Made by a program: the position numbers and the translations under genes
The notes under the pieces: generated by a model
The model's database searches: none
Told to the model about the DNA's origin: nothing
What the model saw: the letters and a program-made list of their open reading frames with translations, nothing else
Assembly (NCBI RefSeq): GCF_001613325.1
Contig: NZ_BDCD01000049.1
Coordinates: 1 to 49,449 of the forward strand
Origin: Nocardia yamanashiensis NBRC 100130
Lineage (GTDB): Bacteria; Actinomycetota; Actinomycetes; Mycobacteriales; Mycobacteriaceae
Reading direction: 5' to 3'
Length of the DNA: 49,449 bases
Part shown: positions 16,433 to 25,802 of the stretch, piece after piece
How the letters are laid out: each line of letters starts with the position of its first letter
Position numbering within the stretch: the first letter of the stretch is position 1

Positions 16433-17233
16433 ATGTCCGTCAACGCAGCCAGTCCCGCCGTCTTCGTCACCGGCGCGGCGGCCGGAATCGGGCGCGCCGT
16501 CGCGAGCCGGTTCGCCGCCGCCGGCTGGACCGTCGGCCTCTACGACATCGACGCGGAAGCGGTGGCGCGCACCGCGAAAGAACTCGGCGGCTCGGCCGTC
16601 GCCGGGGCGCTCGACGTGACCGATCCGGCCGGCTGGGAACGCGCGCTCACCGAATTCACCACCGCCACCGGACGACTCGACCTGCTGGTCAACAATGCGG
16701 GCATCCTGTACTCGGGCCCGTTCGGCGACACTCCGCTCGAGCGCCTGCACCGTGTGGTCGACGTGAACGTCAAGGGCGTCCTCAACGGCTGCCACGCCGC
16801 GCTCCCCCACCTGCGCGCCACCCGGAACAGCCAGGTGATCAACCTGGCCTCGGCCTCCGCGCTCTACGGCCAGCCCGGCCTGGCCGTCTACGGCGCGACC
16901 AAGGCCGCCGTCCGATCCCTCACCGAGGCACTGGATTTGGAATGGCGGCACTACGGCATCAAGGTCCACGACCTGCTCCCGCTCTTCGTCGCCACCGGCA
17001 TGATGGACGAGGTCGCGCGCGGCTCGAAATCCTCCGGCACCCTCGGCGTCCACCTCACCCCCGCCGATGTGGCGGAAGCCGTGTGGCGCACCGCGACCGG
17101 CCGCGAACTGCTCCCCAGCCCGCACGTGCTGGTGGGCGCGCAGACCAAACTCCTCGCCGCCGCCACCCAACTCTCCCCCACCTGGCTCAACCGCCTCGTC
17201 GTCGGCTGGATCAGCAAGGCCGATTCGCTCTGA
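16433..17233 (+). CDS. Short-chain dehydrogenase/reductase
   Basis: This is a 266-residue SDR with TGAAAGIG (13-20), NNAG (87-90), Ser140/142 and the Tyr153-Lys157 pair (YGATK). Asp38 after the second strand favours NAD. The C-terminus carries an extra hydrophobic helix of about 30 residues (STWLNRLVVGWI-like), seen in SDRs that associate with membranes or lipid substrates. ATG start, preceded by GAGAGG. It is the second gene of a two-gene unit with the HSL-type hydrolase. Substrate unknown. Confidence 0.83.
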   Translation: MSVNAASPAVFVTGAAAGIGRAVASRFAAAGWTVGLYDIDAEAVARTAKELGGSAVAGALDVTDPAGWERALTEFTTATGRLDLLVNNAGILYSGPFGDTPLERLHRVVDVNVKGVLNGCHAALPHLRATRNSQVINLASASALYGQPGLAVYGATKAAVRSLTEALDLEWRHYGIKVHDLLPLFVATGMMDEVARGSKSSGTLGVHLTPADVAEAVWRTATGRELLPSPHVLVGAQTKLLAAATQLSPTWLNRLVVGWISKADSL

Positions 17234-17369
17234 CCGTGGTGGCCGCGGCGGTCAATCTCATGGCGTCCGCCGCCATGGGCCGACCGCGCGCCGCGCCCTA
17301 ACGTATCGAGAAAGGCTGCCGCACAGATACTCCCGGCGGACCGCCGGCGCACGGATCGGAGGACGCGGC

Positions 17370-17681
17370 ATGGGCGACGACGCTGTCATCGAGTTGGTGC
17401 GCGCGGCCGCCGGCGAGGTGCGGGCGCTGGCCGAGCGTACCGAGGGGAGCGTGCGCAAACGGCTGCACGTGGTGGTGCACGCGCTCGAGCTCGCCGAACG
17501 CGATATCGCCGGCGCGCCGGAGGATCCGGAGGAAGCCGCCGCGCTGGCGCGGGCCATCCGGGCGGGTGCGCCCGATGACGCGCTCGTCGCCGAGGCGATG
17601 CGAGTGCGCCGGCGACTGCGGCGGGAGCTGAGCGGTGGTCATCCCGGACCGGCCGGGCCGCGGGATCACACGGTGTCGTAG
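17370..17681 (+). CDS. Small helical protein, unknown function
   Basis: The product is 103 residues and almost entirely alpha-helical and charged (RLHVVVHALELAERDI, EEAAALARAIRAGAPDDALVAEAMRVRRRL). A GGAGGACG ribosome site precedes the ATG. The spacing of helices loosely recalls the DUF6285 proteins found near acyl-CoA dehydrogenase and phosphotransferase genes, but this is weak. The stop lies inside the convergent TetR gene (16-base overlap). Confidence 0.6.
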   Translation: MGDDAVIELVRAAAGEVRALAERTEGSVRKRLHVVVHALELAERDIAGAPEDPEEAAALARAIRAGAPDDALVAEAMRVRRRLRRELSGGHPGPAGPRDHTVS

Positions 17682-18304
17682 AAGACCAGGTCCATCATGC
17701 CGACGATGCGGTCGGCGTCGAATCGCGCCGGATCGTCGAGCACCAGCTTCGCGCCGGTCTGGATGAGGCTCTGCACCACCCGCACCAGCACCTCGAGATT
17801 CACCGCCCCGGCGGCGTGACCATCGGCGAGCCAGTCGGACAGGGCCTGCCGCAACGGGATTCGCAATTCGTCCCGCGCCCGCCCGACCCGCTCGCGCAGT
17901 ACGGGCGGCACCCCGTCGATGGGGAAGTACACCAGCCGCCAGGTGTCGGGCATACCGCGCACCTCGCCGAGGAAACGCACCAGCGCCGCCCGCAGGACCG
18001 CCAGCCGGTCGGCCTCGGGGCCCGCCGGCGCCACCCCGGCCATGGCCCGGCGCACCGCCGCGCCCATGCGCTCGGTCTCGCGGGCGATGAGCTCGTCGAG
18101 CAATTCCTCACGGCTGCCGAAGGAGTCGTACACCACCGGCCGCGTCACGCCGCCGCGCTCGGCGACCGCGGCGATGCTCACTTCGGTGAAACCGCTCTCG
18201 GCGACTATCCGGCGCGCCACATCGAGCAGCTGTTCGCGGCGGTCGGCGGGCGAAAGTCGTTTGGCGTAGCGGCGTTTGGCCGGTGCGGCCTTCGTGTTCG
18301 GCAT
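17666..18304 (-). CDS. TetR-family regulator
   Basis: This 212-residue protein has a TetR HTH at about residues 25-70 (ADRREQLLDVARRIVAESGFTEVSIAAVAERGGVTRPVVYDSFGSREELL) and a helical ligand domain. It follows a second TetR gene by 4 bases on the same strand, so both are probably made from one transcript. The ligand and targets cannot be deduced. Confidence 0.88.
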   Translation of the reverse strand: MPNTKAAPAKRRYAKRLSPADRREQLLDVARRIVAESGFTEVSIAAVAERGGVTRPVVYDSFGSREELLDELIARETERMGAAVRRAMAGVAPAGPEADRLAVLRAALVRFLGEVRGMPDTWRLVYFPIDGVPPVLRERVGRARDELRIPLRQALSDWLADGHAAGAVNLEVLVRVVQSLIQTGAKLVLDDPARFDADRIVGMMDLVFYDTV

Positions 18305-18308
18305 CGCC

Positions 18309-18920
18309 TCAGCCCCTCGCCTCGACCGCGAGCGGACGGGCCGCGGCCGAGCCGGTGAGCCGCCGCGACAGCCAGCGCAGGGTCTTCGCCACTTCCTCCC
18401 GGGGCAGCGCCGGATCCCCGGCGAGCACCAGCCGGGCCGCGGTCTCGCAGACGGCCAGGGCCCCGTGGCTGAGCACCTCGGCGTCCACGTCCCGGTCCTG
18501 CGCCGCCGCGGCGACGGTGATCAGCAGGCGGGCGCGCTCCCGCAGTTCCGCCTTGCCGCGTTCCACCCGCTGGTACGCGCCCGGGGGCGCGCCCTCGGCG
18601 GGCATGAGCACGAACTGCCAGCTCCGGGGCGCGGACAGCACCAGGTCCAGGAACACGTCCACCAGCTGGACCCCGAACTCGGCGGGGTCGGCGCCCGGCG
18701 GCAATTCCGGTATGGCGGCCTGCGCCAGCTCCAGGACCAGTTGCTCCTCGCGATCCAGCAGCGCGGTGAGCAGTTCGTCGCGATCACCGAACTCGGCGTA
18801 GAGGGCGGGCCGGGTGATCCCGGCGGCGCGCGCGATGGCGTGCATGCTGGCGCCGGCATATCCGTCGCGGACGATGAGATCCCGTGCCGCGTCGAGGATC
18901 TGCTCGTGTCGCGCCGTCAC
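18309..18920 (-). CDS. TetR-family regulator
   Basis: This 203-residue protein has an N-terminal TetR HTH (ILDAARDLIVRDGYAGASMHAIARAAGITRPALYAEFGDRDELL). The GTG at 18920 is preferred because GGAGG lies four bases upstream; an earlier in-frame start exists at 18944. It is the first gene of a pair of adjacent TetR genes that differ in sequence, perhaps acting as heterodimers or serving different inputs. Confidence 0.86.
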   Translation of the reverse strand: MTARHEQILDAARDLIVRDGYAGASMHAIARAAGITRPALYAEFGDRDELLTALLDREEQLVLELAQAAIPELPPGADPAEFGVQLVDVFLDLVLSAPRSWQFVLMPAEGAPPGAYQRVERGKAELRERARLLITVAAAAQDRDVDAEVLSHGALAVCETAARLVLAGDPALPREEVAKTLRWLSRRLTGSAAARPLAVEARG

Positions 18921-19312
18921 CGCTCCTCCAGTCCCGTCCAGCACGGGCCGCCCCGGCCCGGTGGCGACAGTTTACGCATTGCGACCCTGCCGTATTCCAT
19001 TGCGGTGCTGCGGGACCGAGCGGAGGACCCCATCGTTAGCACGGTTTGCCCGAAAGTCACACACGACTCACCAGACCCAGGCGATATATTGTTACCCGCG
19101 AAGCACATTCATCCCGTACAGCGGAAACAGCGTGGCCGATGTCAGCATGTTTTCCGTAACAAGGTTTTCCAGTAGTTCGCTAAGCGCGTTTCGATCTTGT
19201 CTTTCGCGGGGTGAAACGGTATTGAAATAGGTCAAGAACTGAACTATCGGAAGCGCGATCCCCGGCGAACCCTCGTCGCGTTCGTGGTACCTCGTTGGAG
19301 AAGGATGTTGGC
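18921..19312. other. 392-base intergenic region between divergent tetR pair and XRE gene
   Basis: This stretch is clearly richer in A+T than its surroundings from about 18970 to 19250 and must hold both divergent promoters. I see no convincing coding frame and no long inverted repeat. The open frames present lack ribosome sites and actinobacterial codon bias. Confidence 0.6.
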
Positions 19313-20107
19313 GTGGGCCTGAATGGGGACTCCAATCGCGACTCCGGGCAACTGCGCCCGCCGTCGTTCGGGAAGCTCCTGCGCCGGCTACGCGAGGATC
19401 GGGGGGTGTCGCGCGAGCGGCTCGCCTTCAATGCCGGGGTCAGCGCGAGTTATGTGACGCACCTGGAGAAGGGCGACCGCGGGCATCCCACCCACGAAGT
19501 GGTGGACGCGCTGGTGCGCTATCTGGACCGGGTGGACGCCCTCGCCCCGGTGGAGCGGCGGCATCTGTTCGATCTGGCCGGGCTGGCCAACCCCGAGGTG
19601 CCGTCGGTGGAGGAACTGCGCGCGGGCATCACCCCCGATATGCGCGATGCCCTCGCCCTGCACGAACCGCACCTGGCCGCCTACCTCGATACCCGCTGGA
19701 ATGTGCTGGCGTGCAACGAAAGTTACGCGCGCGCCTTCCCCGGACTGCGCGAGGACGTCAATATCCTGCGCTGGTTCCTGGCCAACGAGCGCTCCCGGCA
19801 GGTCATGGTCGAATGGGACGAGGAACTGCGTCTGACCGTGCAATGGCTGCGCAGTCTCATCGCCACGGTCGGCGATACCGCGTGGTCCACCGACCTGCTC
19901 GCGGAACTGGGACAGTACGAGCAGTTCCGCGAGCTCTGGGACGAGGGCGCGGTGGCGTACGGGCGCGAGCGCTCGCTCATGCGCCTGCGCGATCTCGACA
20001 CCGGGGAGATCCGGTCGGTGGCGGTGCAGTTGTTCCGGGTCAACTACGGTCCGCATCCGAATCAGGTGCAGATCTTCCTGGGCCTGCCGACCGGCGCCGA
20101 CGGCTGA
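19313..20107 (+). CDS. XRE-family regulator with MmyB-like ligand domain
   Basis: The protein has 264 residues. The HTH_3 domain occupies about residues 20-78 (FGKLLRRLREDRGVSRERLAFNAGVSASYVTHLEKGDRG). Then comes the MmyB-type ligand-binding domain with the typical LDTRWNVLACNESYARAF and a closing VQLFRVNYGPHPNQVQIFL. Such proteins are common in mycolic-acid actinobacteria and can bind fatty acids. GTG at 19313 is chosen since GGAGAAGG lies eight bases upstream; a TTG at 19295 would overlap that ribosome site. Confidence 0.85.
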   Translation: MGLNGDSNRDSGQLRPPSFGKLLRRLREDRGVSRERLAFNAGVSASYVTHLEKGDRGHPTHEVVDALVRYLDRVDALAPVERRHLFDLAGLANPEVPSVEELRAGITPDMRDALALHEPHLAAYLDTRWNVLACNESYARAFPGLREDVNILRWFLANERSRQVMVEWDEELRLTVQWLRSLIATVGDTAWSTDLLAELGQYEQFRELWDEGAVAYGRERSLMRLRDLDTGEIRSVAVQLFRVNYGPHPNQVQIFLGLPTGADG

Positions 20108-20153
20108 TCCGAGGAGTTCCGGCGGCGGGCCGGGACGGGACGATCGGATCAGC
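20103..20153. terminator. Probable bidirectional terminator
   Basis: Perfect 10-base arms GCTGATCCGA (20103-20112) and TCGGATCAGC (20144-20153) enclose a GC-rich 31-base loop that can itself pair. It sits between the convergent XRE and lipase genes and includes the XRE stop codon. Confidence 0.5.
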
Positions 20154-20164
20154 TCGACCGCTGG

Positions 20165-21505
20165 TCAGGACGAGACGGCGGCCGCGGCGGGCGGCCGCGC
20201 CGGTGCCCGTTTCGCGGCGATCGGGCGGCCGGTCAGGGCCGCCAAGGTGACTCCGAGCAGGCCGAGGTAGCCGCGCGCCGCCGGCTTGGACAGCGCGAGA
20301 GACAGGACCGTTTCGGTGGATCCCGGCGGGACCGGGCGCGCGGCGAAGCGGTCGGCCAGCCAGTTCTCCAGCAGCGGCGCTGCCAGCACACCCAGGGTGA
20401 TGTGGCCGCCGAGCAGGTCCCGGACATAGCGCACCGGTGTACCGACTGCTCGGTAGCGATCGACCAGGCGGTCCACATTGCCCACGGCGATGACGAGATC
20501 GTGCACGCCCTGCACCACCAGCACCGGGAAGGCGGGCGGGTGATCCCCGGGCGGCAGATCGGCCAGTACGGCCCGCACCCGGGGCAGCGTCCGCAGTTCC
20601 GACAGGTCGGTGCCGGCGCGGGACACCATGCGAGATCGCCTGCCGCCCAGCAGGATCGCGACCGTGGTGCTGCGCTCCGCGCGCTCGAGCAGGGCCAGCG
20701 ACGACTGGTCCAGGTGCTCGTCCAGGCTGGCGGCCAGCTCGGGATAGGCACGGCGCAGACCCGCCACGCACAGGGTCGCCAGCCCGCCGAACCAGGAACC
20801 GTTGAGGCGGTAGAAGGTCGATTCCAGATCGCCGACCGGGGAACCCAGGGCCGCGCCGACGATAGCGAGCTCGGGTGCGTAGGCCGCGGCGGATTCGGCC
20901 GCCCAGACCGTCGCCAGCCCGCTGCCGGAGTAACCCCACAGCCCCACGGGCGTCTCCCGCGGCAGACCCAGGAACGCGAGGGTGGCGCGCAGGCCGTCGA
21001 GGGTGCGGTACCCGGGCTCGCGGGGCGCGCCGAAATGACCCGCGATACCGACGTGATCGGGCACCGACACCGCCCAGCCGCGCGTCAGGGCATGCGCGAT
21101 GATCAGCAGCTCGTACTGCGGAACCGCGCCCAGGGCTCGCGCACCGCGCCGGAAAGCGTAGGAGGGCAGGCATTTCGAGGCCACGGCATCGATGGCGCAC
21201 TGGAACGACACCACCGGCCGCACCGCCGCCGGATCAGCGCCCCACGGCAGCAGCACCGTGGTGACCGCCGCCTCCGGCCGCCCGCGCAGATTCGTACTGC
21301 GGAACAGCAACTGCCAGGCGCTGATTCGCTGCGGCACCACCCCGAGCAGGCCGAGTTCCACCGGCCGCGAACGCAATACCGTGCCGGGCGCATGCTTGCC
21401 CAGCCCGCGCGGCGGCCGGTAGAACGGATCCTGCTCGGGCAGTAGCGGTTCCGGCGGCGCGGCGGGCGCGAGGACCGGCAGTTCACCGATCGGTTGTGCG
21501 TGCAT
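20165..21505 (-). CDS. Lipase/esterase of the secretory lipase (LIP) family
   Basis: The protein has 446 residues. A GYSGSG nucleophile elbow (Ser193), VQGVHDLVI (Asp336) and GGHITLG (His368) form the triad and match the LIP-type lipase family common in Nocardia and mycobacteria. The N-terminus has no signal peptide, so it may stay in the cell despite the family name. ATG at 21505 has AAGGGG upstream. It follows the LuxR gene by 22 bases and is probably co-transcribed, placing a lipase next to the beta-lactone-type cluster. It could release fatty acids as precursors or hydrolyse the product; neither can be decided from sequence. Confidence 0.8.
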   Translation of the reverse strand: MHAQPIGELPVLAPAAPPEPLLPEQDPFYRPPRGLGKHAPGTVLRSRPVELGLLGVVPQRISAWQLLFRSTNLRGRPEAAVTTVLLPWGADPAAVRPVVSFQCAIDAVASKCLPSYAFRRGARALGAVPQYELLIIAHALTRGWAVSVPDHVGIAGHFGAPREPGYRTLDGLRATLAFLGLPRETPVGLWGYSGSGLATVWAAESAAAYAPELAIVGAALGSPVGDLESTFYRLNGSWFGGLATLCVAGLRRAYPELAASLDEHLDQSSLALLERAERSTTVAILLGGRRSRMVSRAGTDLSELRTLPRVRAVLADLPPGDHPPAFPVLVVQGVHDLVIAVGNVDRLVDRYRAVGTPVRYVRDLLGGHITLGVLAAPLLENWLADRFAARPVPPGSTETVLSLALSKPAARGYLGLLGVTLAALTGRPIAAKRAPARPPAAAAVSS

Positions 21506-21527
21506 GGCTGACCCCTTCCGAACAGTG

Positions 21528-23624
21528 CTATCCGACAGCGGTGTGTGACGCCGATTCCGCCACCAGCGCGAAGCGCAGTTCACCGCGCCGCGCGACCGAC
21601 AGCTTGCGGTAGACCTTGGTGAGATGCTGTTCCACGGTGCTGGTGGTGATCTCGAGCGCGGCGGCGATCTCGCGATTGCGCTGACCGGCCGCCGCGAGTT
21701 CCGCCACCCGGAGCTCGGCCGGGCTCAAGGCCTCCTGCGCCCCGCTGACCAGCGGAATCGGCTGCGTGATCACGGGTTCGGGCAGATTGCCGCCCAGGCG
21801 TTCGGCGGGTTCGGCCGCCCCGCACGCCGCGTTCAGCCGGGACGCTTCGCGCAGCAGCGGCCGGGCCCGGTCGGCATCGCCCATGGCGCGATAGGCGTGC
21901 CCCAGATCGACCAGGGCGGTGGCCAGTTCGCGCTCGTCCGCCCCCGCGCGGGCGATGGCCACCGAGCGGCGCAGCAGCGGCACCCGCCGGTGCTCGTCAT
22001 TGGTGGCGGCCAGCAGGCGCAGCGAGACGCCGCCGGTGCGGTGCCCGTCGGCGCCGCCGATCAGATCCAGGTGCAGCGAGGCGAAAGCCTGTGCCTGCCA
22101 ATGCTGTCCGGCGGCCAGGCTGGCGGCGGCCATGTCATTGCGCCAGGGCGCGAGCCAGGCGAAGTCCATCTGCCATTCCTGCATGAGGTTGCCGCAGCGG
22201 CGATAGTGCCGCAGCGCCTCCTCGGGCCGCCCGGTGGCCAGGCAGTGATCGCCGTGCGCGCTGAGATACGCCAGGGCGAAACGGGAATCGAACATGGCGC
22301 GTGGCACCGGGCGGCGCAATTGCGCGGCCGCCTCGGCATGTTTGCCGAGCGCGGTCAGCGCCCGCACCAGCACCGCGAGCGGCCGCCCCACCCACACCCC
22401 GAGGTGGTCGGCGGGCAGCAGGTTCAACGCCAGCACGGCGTGCTCGGCCGCGCCGGTCAGATTCCCTTTGCGCAGCAGGGTTTCCGCGCGCGCGGCGGCG
22501 AACACGGACTGCCAGGTGGGCGCGCCGCGGGCCGCCGATTCGGCCAGCAGCGAGACGCACCAGGCGTCGGCGGTGTCCAGGCGATCGGTGTGGATGAGGC
22601 AGTCGACGGCCGCGACCAGCACTTCCACGGTGGTGAGGGTGAGCCGGTGCCCGGCCAGGATGCGCTGCGCCGCGGTGGCCAGTTCGGCCGGCGGATGCTG
22701 GGTCCACAGCGCCGCCAGCAATTCGGCGGCGGGACCGTGCGGGGCGTCGCGATCGGCCGGATATGCGGTGTCCGGTCCCGGCCCGCCGAACAGCCGCTGA
22801 TAGCGCTGCACCTGCACCGGATGCGTGTAACGCAGCCAGGCGCACAGGAATTCGAAGCGCGGGCCGCCGGGCAGCACCCCGTCGGCGGCGCGTTCCAGGC
22901 GGGTGAGGGCATGGTCGGCGTGCAGGGCGTACCCGTGCCAGAGCATGTGCAGCACGGTCGCGGGCAGTTCCGGGTGCGGGACCCGGCCGGTGCGCAGCGC
23001 GGCCTTCAACCGGCCGAAATTACGGGTCCGGCTGGAGGGGTTGGTACACCATTCGACCGAGACCAGCCGGGCGGCGATGGCGGCCCGCTCCCGGGCCCGG
23101 CGGCTGGCGCGGTAGGCCAGCTCCAGACACTGTCCGGCCCGGTCCAATTCGTATTCGCGCAAGGCTTCGTCGGCCGCCGCGACCAGCACCCGCGCCGCCC
23201 AGGTGCCGCGCACGTCGCCCGCCGCGACCAGGTGCCGGGCGACGTAGGCGGCGGGAAATCCGTTCTCGTACAGCAGTTCCGCGGTCCGCGCGTGCAGCTC
23301 CCGCAGTTCGTCCCCCGGCAGCTGCCCCAATAGTCGTTCGGCGTGCTCGGGACGGGCCCACCGCTCCCCCGCCACCAGCCCGCGGTTCGCCAATTCCGCT
23401 ACCACGCCGCGAGTTTCGGTGATGTCGCCGCCGGTCAGCGCGGCCGCCAGCCGCGCGGTGCCGACCCCGCCCAGCACCGCCAGCGCCCGCATGACCCGCA
23501 GCGCACCGGGATCCGCCTCGTGCAGCGCGCTGCGCACCGCCTGCTCCGCGCCGTCCACCCGGCGCGGGCGCGGACGGGTGCCGCCTGCCGCCTGTGCTCG
23601 GTCCATCGCGACCGACCGCCGCAT
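21528..23624 (-). CDS. Large LuxR-type transcriptional regulator (LAL-like without ATPase domain)
   Basis: The protein has 698 residues. The C-terminal 60 residues are a LuxR/GerE HTH (LSPAELRVAELAAAGQRNREIAAALEITTSTVEQHLTKVYRKL). The N-terminal part starts directly with a winged-helix-like segment, and the middle is an array of helical (TPR-like) repeats, as in LAL regulators that have lost the AAA ATPase domain. ATG at 23624 has GAAGGGA six bases upstream. It lies 206 bases after the thiolase-like pair on the same strand and before the lipase, and is a good candidate pathway-specific regulator of the beta-lactone-type genes. Confidence 0.82.
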   Translation of the reverse strand: MRRSVAMDRAQAAGGTRPRPRRVDGAEQAVRSALHEADPGALRVMRALAVLGGVGTARLAAALTGGDITETRGVVAELANRGLVAGERWARPEHAERLLGQLPGDELRELHARTAELLYENGFPAAYVARHLVAAGDVRGTWAARVLVAAADEALREYELDRAGQCLELAYRASRRARERAAIAARLVSVEWCTNPSSRTRNFGRLKAALRTGRVPHPELPATVLHMLWHGYALHADHALTRLERAADGVLPGGPRFEFLCAWLRYTHPVQVQRYQRLFGGPGPDTAYPADRDAPHGPAAELLAALWTQHPPAELATAAQRILAGHRLTLTTVEVLVAAVDCLIHTDRLDTADAWCVSLLAESAARGAPTWQSVFAAARAETLLRKGNLTGAAEHAVLALNLLPADHLGVWVGRPLAVLVRALTALGKHAEAAAQLRRPVPRAMFDSRFALAYLSAHGDHCLATGRPEEALRHYRRCGNLMQEWQMDFAWLAPWRNDMAAASLAAGQHWQAQAFASLHLDLIGGADGHRTGGVSLRLLAATNDEHRRVPLLRRSVAIARAGADERELATALVDLGHAYRAMGDADRARPLLREASRLNAACGAAEPAERLGGNLPEPVITQPIPLVSGAQEALSPAELRVAELAAAGQRNREIAAALEITTSTVEQHLTKVYRKLSVARRGELRFALVAESASHTAVG

Positions 23625-23830
23625 CTGGTGTCCCTTCATCGATCGGATGCGCCCGACTGAAGGGATGGCACGGCGAGCTCGGGTGTGCTGGAGCGGCATC
23701 ATTGCAGCGGCGGACGCCTGCTGGCGACCGGTATCAGCCGGGGCACGACGTTTCCGGCGCCCGCCGGCCGGCGCGCCCGGAGCCGCCGGCGGGATACCGT
23801 TGAAACGAATTGCCAGACAGTATATTTCGT

Positions 23831-24751
23831 TCAGCCCTCCGATGCGGCCCCAGCGGCCGCCAGCACGTGCGGCCGGTAGACCAGGGCGGCCGCCGAACTC
23901 TCGTCCACGCCCAGGAACACCACCGCGCGCGGGGTGTCGAGCAGGCCGGAATCGGCGGCGCTCAGATAGGCGTGCACCGGGGCGGCCGAGTACGGATCGC
24001 CGACCGCGGGATCGACGCCCGCGACCGCGGCGGACGGAATGCCGAGACGGTAGGCGAGCCGTTCCCGGAAGCCGGGAATCGGTGCGGGCGTGAGCAATAC
24101 AGCCACGCCGGTGGCGAAATCATCGCGGGTCAGGCCCTCACCGACCAGCAGTTCCCGCACGGCGGTGGTGGCGGCCTCGAGGGGGTCGCTGCCACCGGCG
24201 CCGATGGTCATGGCGGCCCGGCCCTCGGTGCCCGCCGCGAGCAGGTTCGCCCAGCCGGTGGGGGCGATCGCGCCGGAGTCCTGCGCGGTGTAGATGCGCC
24301 CGAAACCGCCCGCGTCACCGGAGCCGCGCAGCAGCAGCGCGGCGCCGGTCGGGGTGTACGGGAACCCCTCCACCTCGCGTTCCAGCGACGGATGGGTATC
24401 CCCGGCGACGACCAGCGCGTACTCCAGATCGCCGGCGGCGATGAAGGATTGCGCCGCCATCAGGCTGTGCACCACGCCGTTGCCGCCGTTGAGCAGGTCG
24501 AAGGAGAAGGCGGGCACCTTGCCGGTGCTGTACTCCAGGCCGACCTCGAGGCGCTTCTGGATCAGGGCGGCCACGGCGGGTTCGGAGATATTGCTGTCCC
24601 GGAACACCCCGGCATTGATGATCAGGCCGATGCGATCGGGCGACACCCCGGCCTGTTCGAGGGCGGCCCGCCCGGCGCGCGCGGCGAGTTCGAAATAGCT
24701 GGCGGTGTCCGCGTCGGTGCAGACGGCCGCGGAAACAATGGTCGTCGTCAT
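23831..24751 (-). CDS. nltB: OleA-like thiolase subunit lacking the catalytic Cys (NltB type)
   Basis: This 306-residue thiolase-fold protein is shorter than OleA/KAS III (about 340). Where the active-site Cys should be, the sequence reads FDLLNGGNG, with Gly90 replacing Cys. The NISEPAV segment places Glu57 where OleA carries its catalytic glutamate, which in OleA reaches into the neighbouring subunit. The His and Asn of the thiolase active site are not visible. It is encoded 4 bases after the Cys-containing partner, so I infer a heterodimer that performs head-to-head Claisen condensation of two acyl-CoAs. The gene name follows, from memory, the nocardiolactone pathway of Nocardia; the A/B assignment may be swapped. 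Confidence 0.75.
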   Translation of the reverse strand: MTTTIVSAAVCTDADTASYFELAARAGRAALEQAGVSPDRIGLIINAGVFRDSNISEPAVAALIQKRLEVGLEYSTGKVPAFSFDLLNGGNGVVHSLMAAQSFIAAGDLEYALVVAGDTHPSLEREVEGFPYTPTGAALLLRGSGDAGGFGRIYTAQDSGAIAPTGWANLLAAGTEGRAAMTIGAGGSDPLEAATTAVRELLVGEGLTRDDFATGVAVLLTPAPIPGFRERLAYRLGIPSAAVAGVDPAVGDPYSAAPVHAYLSAADSGLLDTPRAVVFLGVDESSAAALVYRPHVLAAAGAASEG

Positions 24752-24755
24752 CGAT

Positions 24756-25802
24756 TCACGCCTCCAGCCGGGTGATGGTCGCGGCGAGATGCCCGGACAC
24801 CACGCCCGACGCCTCGGGAATCAGCAGCACCTTGGACCCCTTCGGGATCTTCTGCTGCGCCAGATGCTCGTGCAGCACCAGGAAGTGCGAGGTGGAGGCG
24901 GTATTGCCGTACTCCTCGTACACATTGAGCTGCTGCGGCATCGGGGTGTCGAAATGCCGTTCGGTGAGCTGGCTGATGTAGTCGATGGCCGGCCCGCTGA
25001 ACTGGTGGTGCACCCAGTAGTCGTATTTCTCGCTCTCCCAGGCTCTTCCGGTCTCCTTCAGGAAATCCGCCATCCGGCTGATGCCCTGCAGGTACCGCGA
25101 TTCGCTGGCGAGCGCCCGGTTGTCGGTGTACATGGCGATGCCGGTGGTCTTCTCGCTCGGCATGCCGATGCAGTGCTCCGCGCCGGCGGAGGTGGTCATC
25201 AGCTCGATGTAGTGGATCTCGTCGTGATCGTCGCCCTTGTCGTCGACGATCACCGCCACCGCCGCGTCGCCCACGGTCAGCGCCGCGAACTGGGGGTCGT
25301 AGGGCTGGCTGATCTCGCGGGTCGCGGTCTCGGCGATTGGCGTGATCTGCTCACCACTGACCACCAGCCCGCGCCGCACCACACCGGTCTTGATCATGCG
25401 GTCCAGCAGTTTGACCCCGGTGATCATGCCGGCGCAGGCATTGGACAGGTCGAAGTGCAGGGCGTTGGTCGCGCCGATGGCATTGCGCAGCATGAGCGCG
25501 AAAGCCGGTGCGTAGCAGAAGTGTTCGGCGTCGCGGAAGCGGGTGATGGAGACGCAGATGATCACGTCCAGGTCCTCGGCGGCGTAGCCGGAATGGCTCA
25601 GGCAGTCGTCGATCGCCTGCCGGGCCAGTTCGAACGAGGATTCGTAGTTGTCCGGGTCGGAATTGTAGACGTGCCGGTTCTTGATTCCGGTGATGCGCTC
25701 GAGATCCAGTGCCCTGGGCACGGACAAGCTGCTGATCACGTCTTCCGTGGAGCGGACGGTGCTGGGTGTGTACGCACCGATCGATTCGAAGCGAGTACGC
25801 AT
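24756..25802 (-). CDS. nltA: OleA-like thiolase with catalytic Cys but no catalytic Glu (NltA type)
   Basis: This 348-residue KAS III/OleA-type thiolase has Cys123 in FDLSNACAGM, a His in WVHHQFSG near residue 266 and the Asn in EEYGNTASTS near residue 300, so the triad is complete. The position that holds the OleA glutamate is Ala98 (FCYAPAF), so the base is missing here and present in the partner gene. The ATG has AGGGGG upstream. It is the first gene of the leftward unit, divergent from the adenylate-forming enzyme across 519 bases. Proposed role: accepts one acyl-CoA on Cys and condenses it with a second to a 2-alkyl-3-ketoacid. Confidence 0.8.
   Translation of the reverse strand: MRTRFESIGAYTPSTVRSTEDVISSLSVPRALDLERITGIKNRHVYNSDPDNYESSFELARQAIDDCLSHSGYAAEDLDVIICVSITRFRDAEHFCYAPAFALMLRNAIGATNALHFDLSNACAGMITGVKLLDRMIKTGVVRRGLVVSGEQITPIAETATREISQPYDPQFAALTVGDAAVAVIVDDKGDDHDEIHYIELMTTSAGAEHCIGMPSEKTTGIAMYTDNRALASESRYLQGISRMADFLKETGRAWESEKYDYWVHHQFSGPAIDYISQLTERHFDTPMPQQLNVYEEYGNTASTSHFLVLHEHLAQQKIPKGSKVLLIPEASGVVSGHLAATITRLEA

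Noticed and set aside
21624..23333. A 569-codon open frame antisense to the LuxR regulator gene
   Set aside because: Gly/Gln/Arg/His-rich shadow composition with no start signal.
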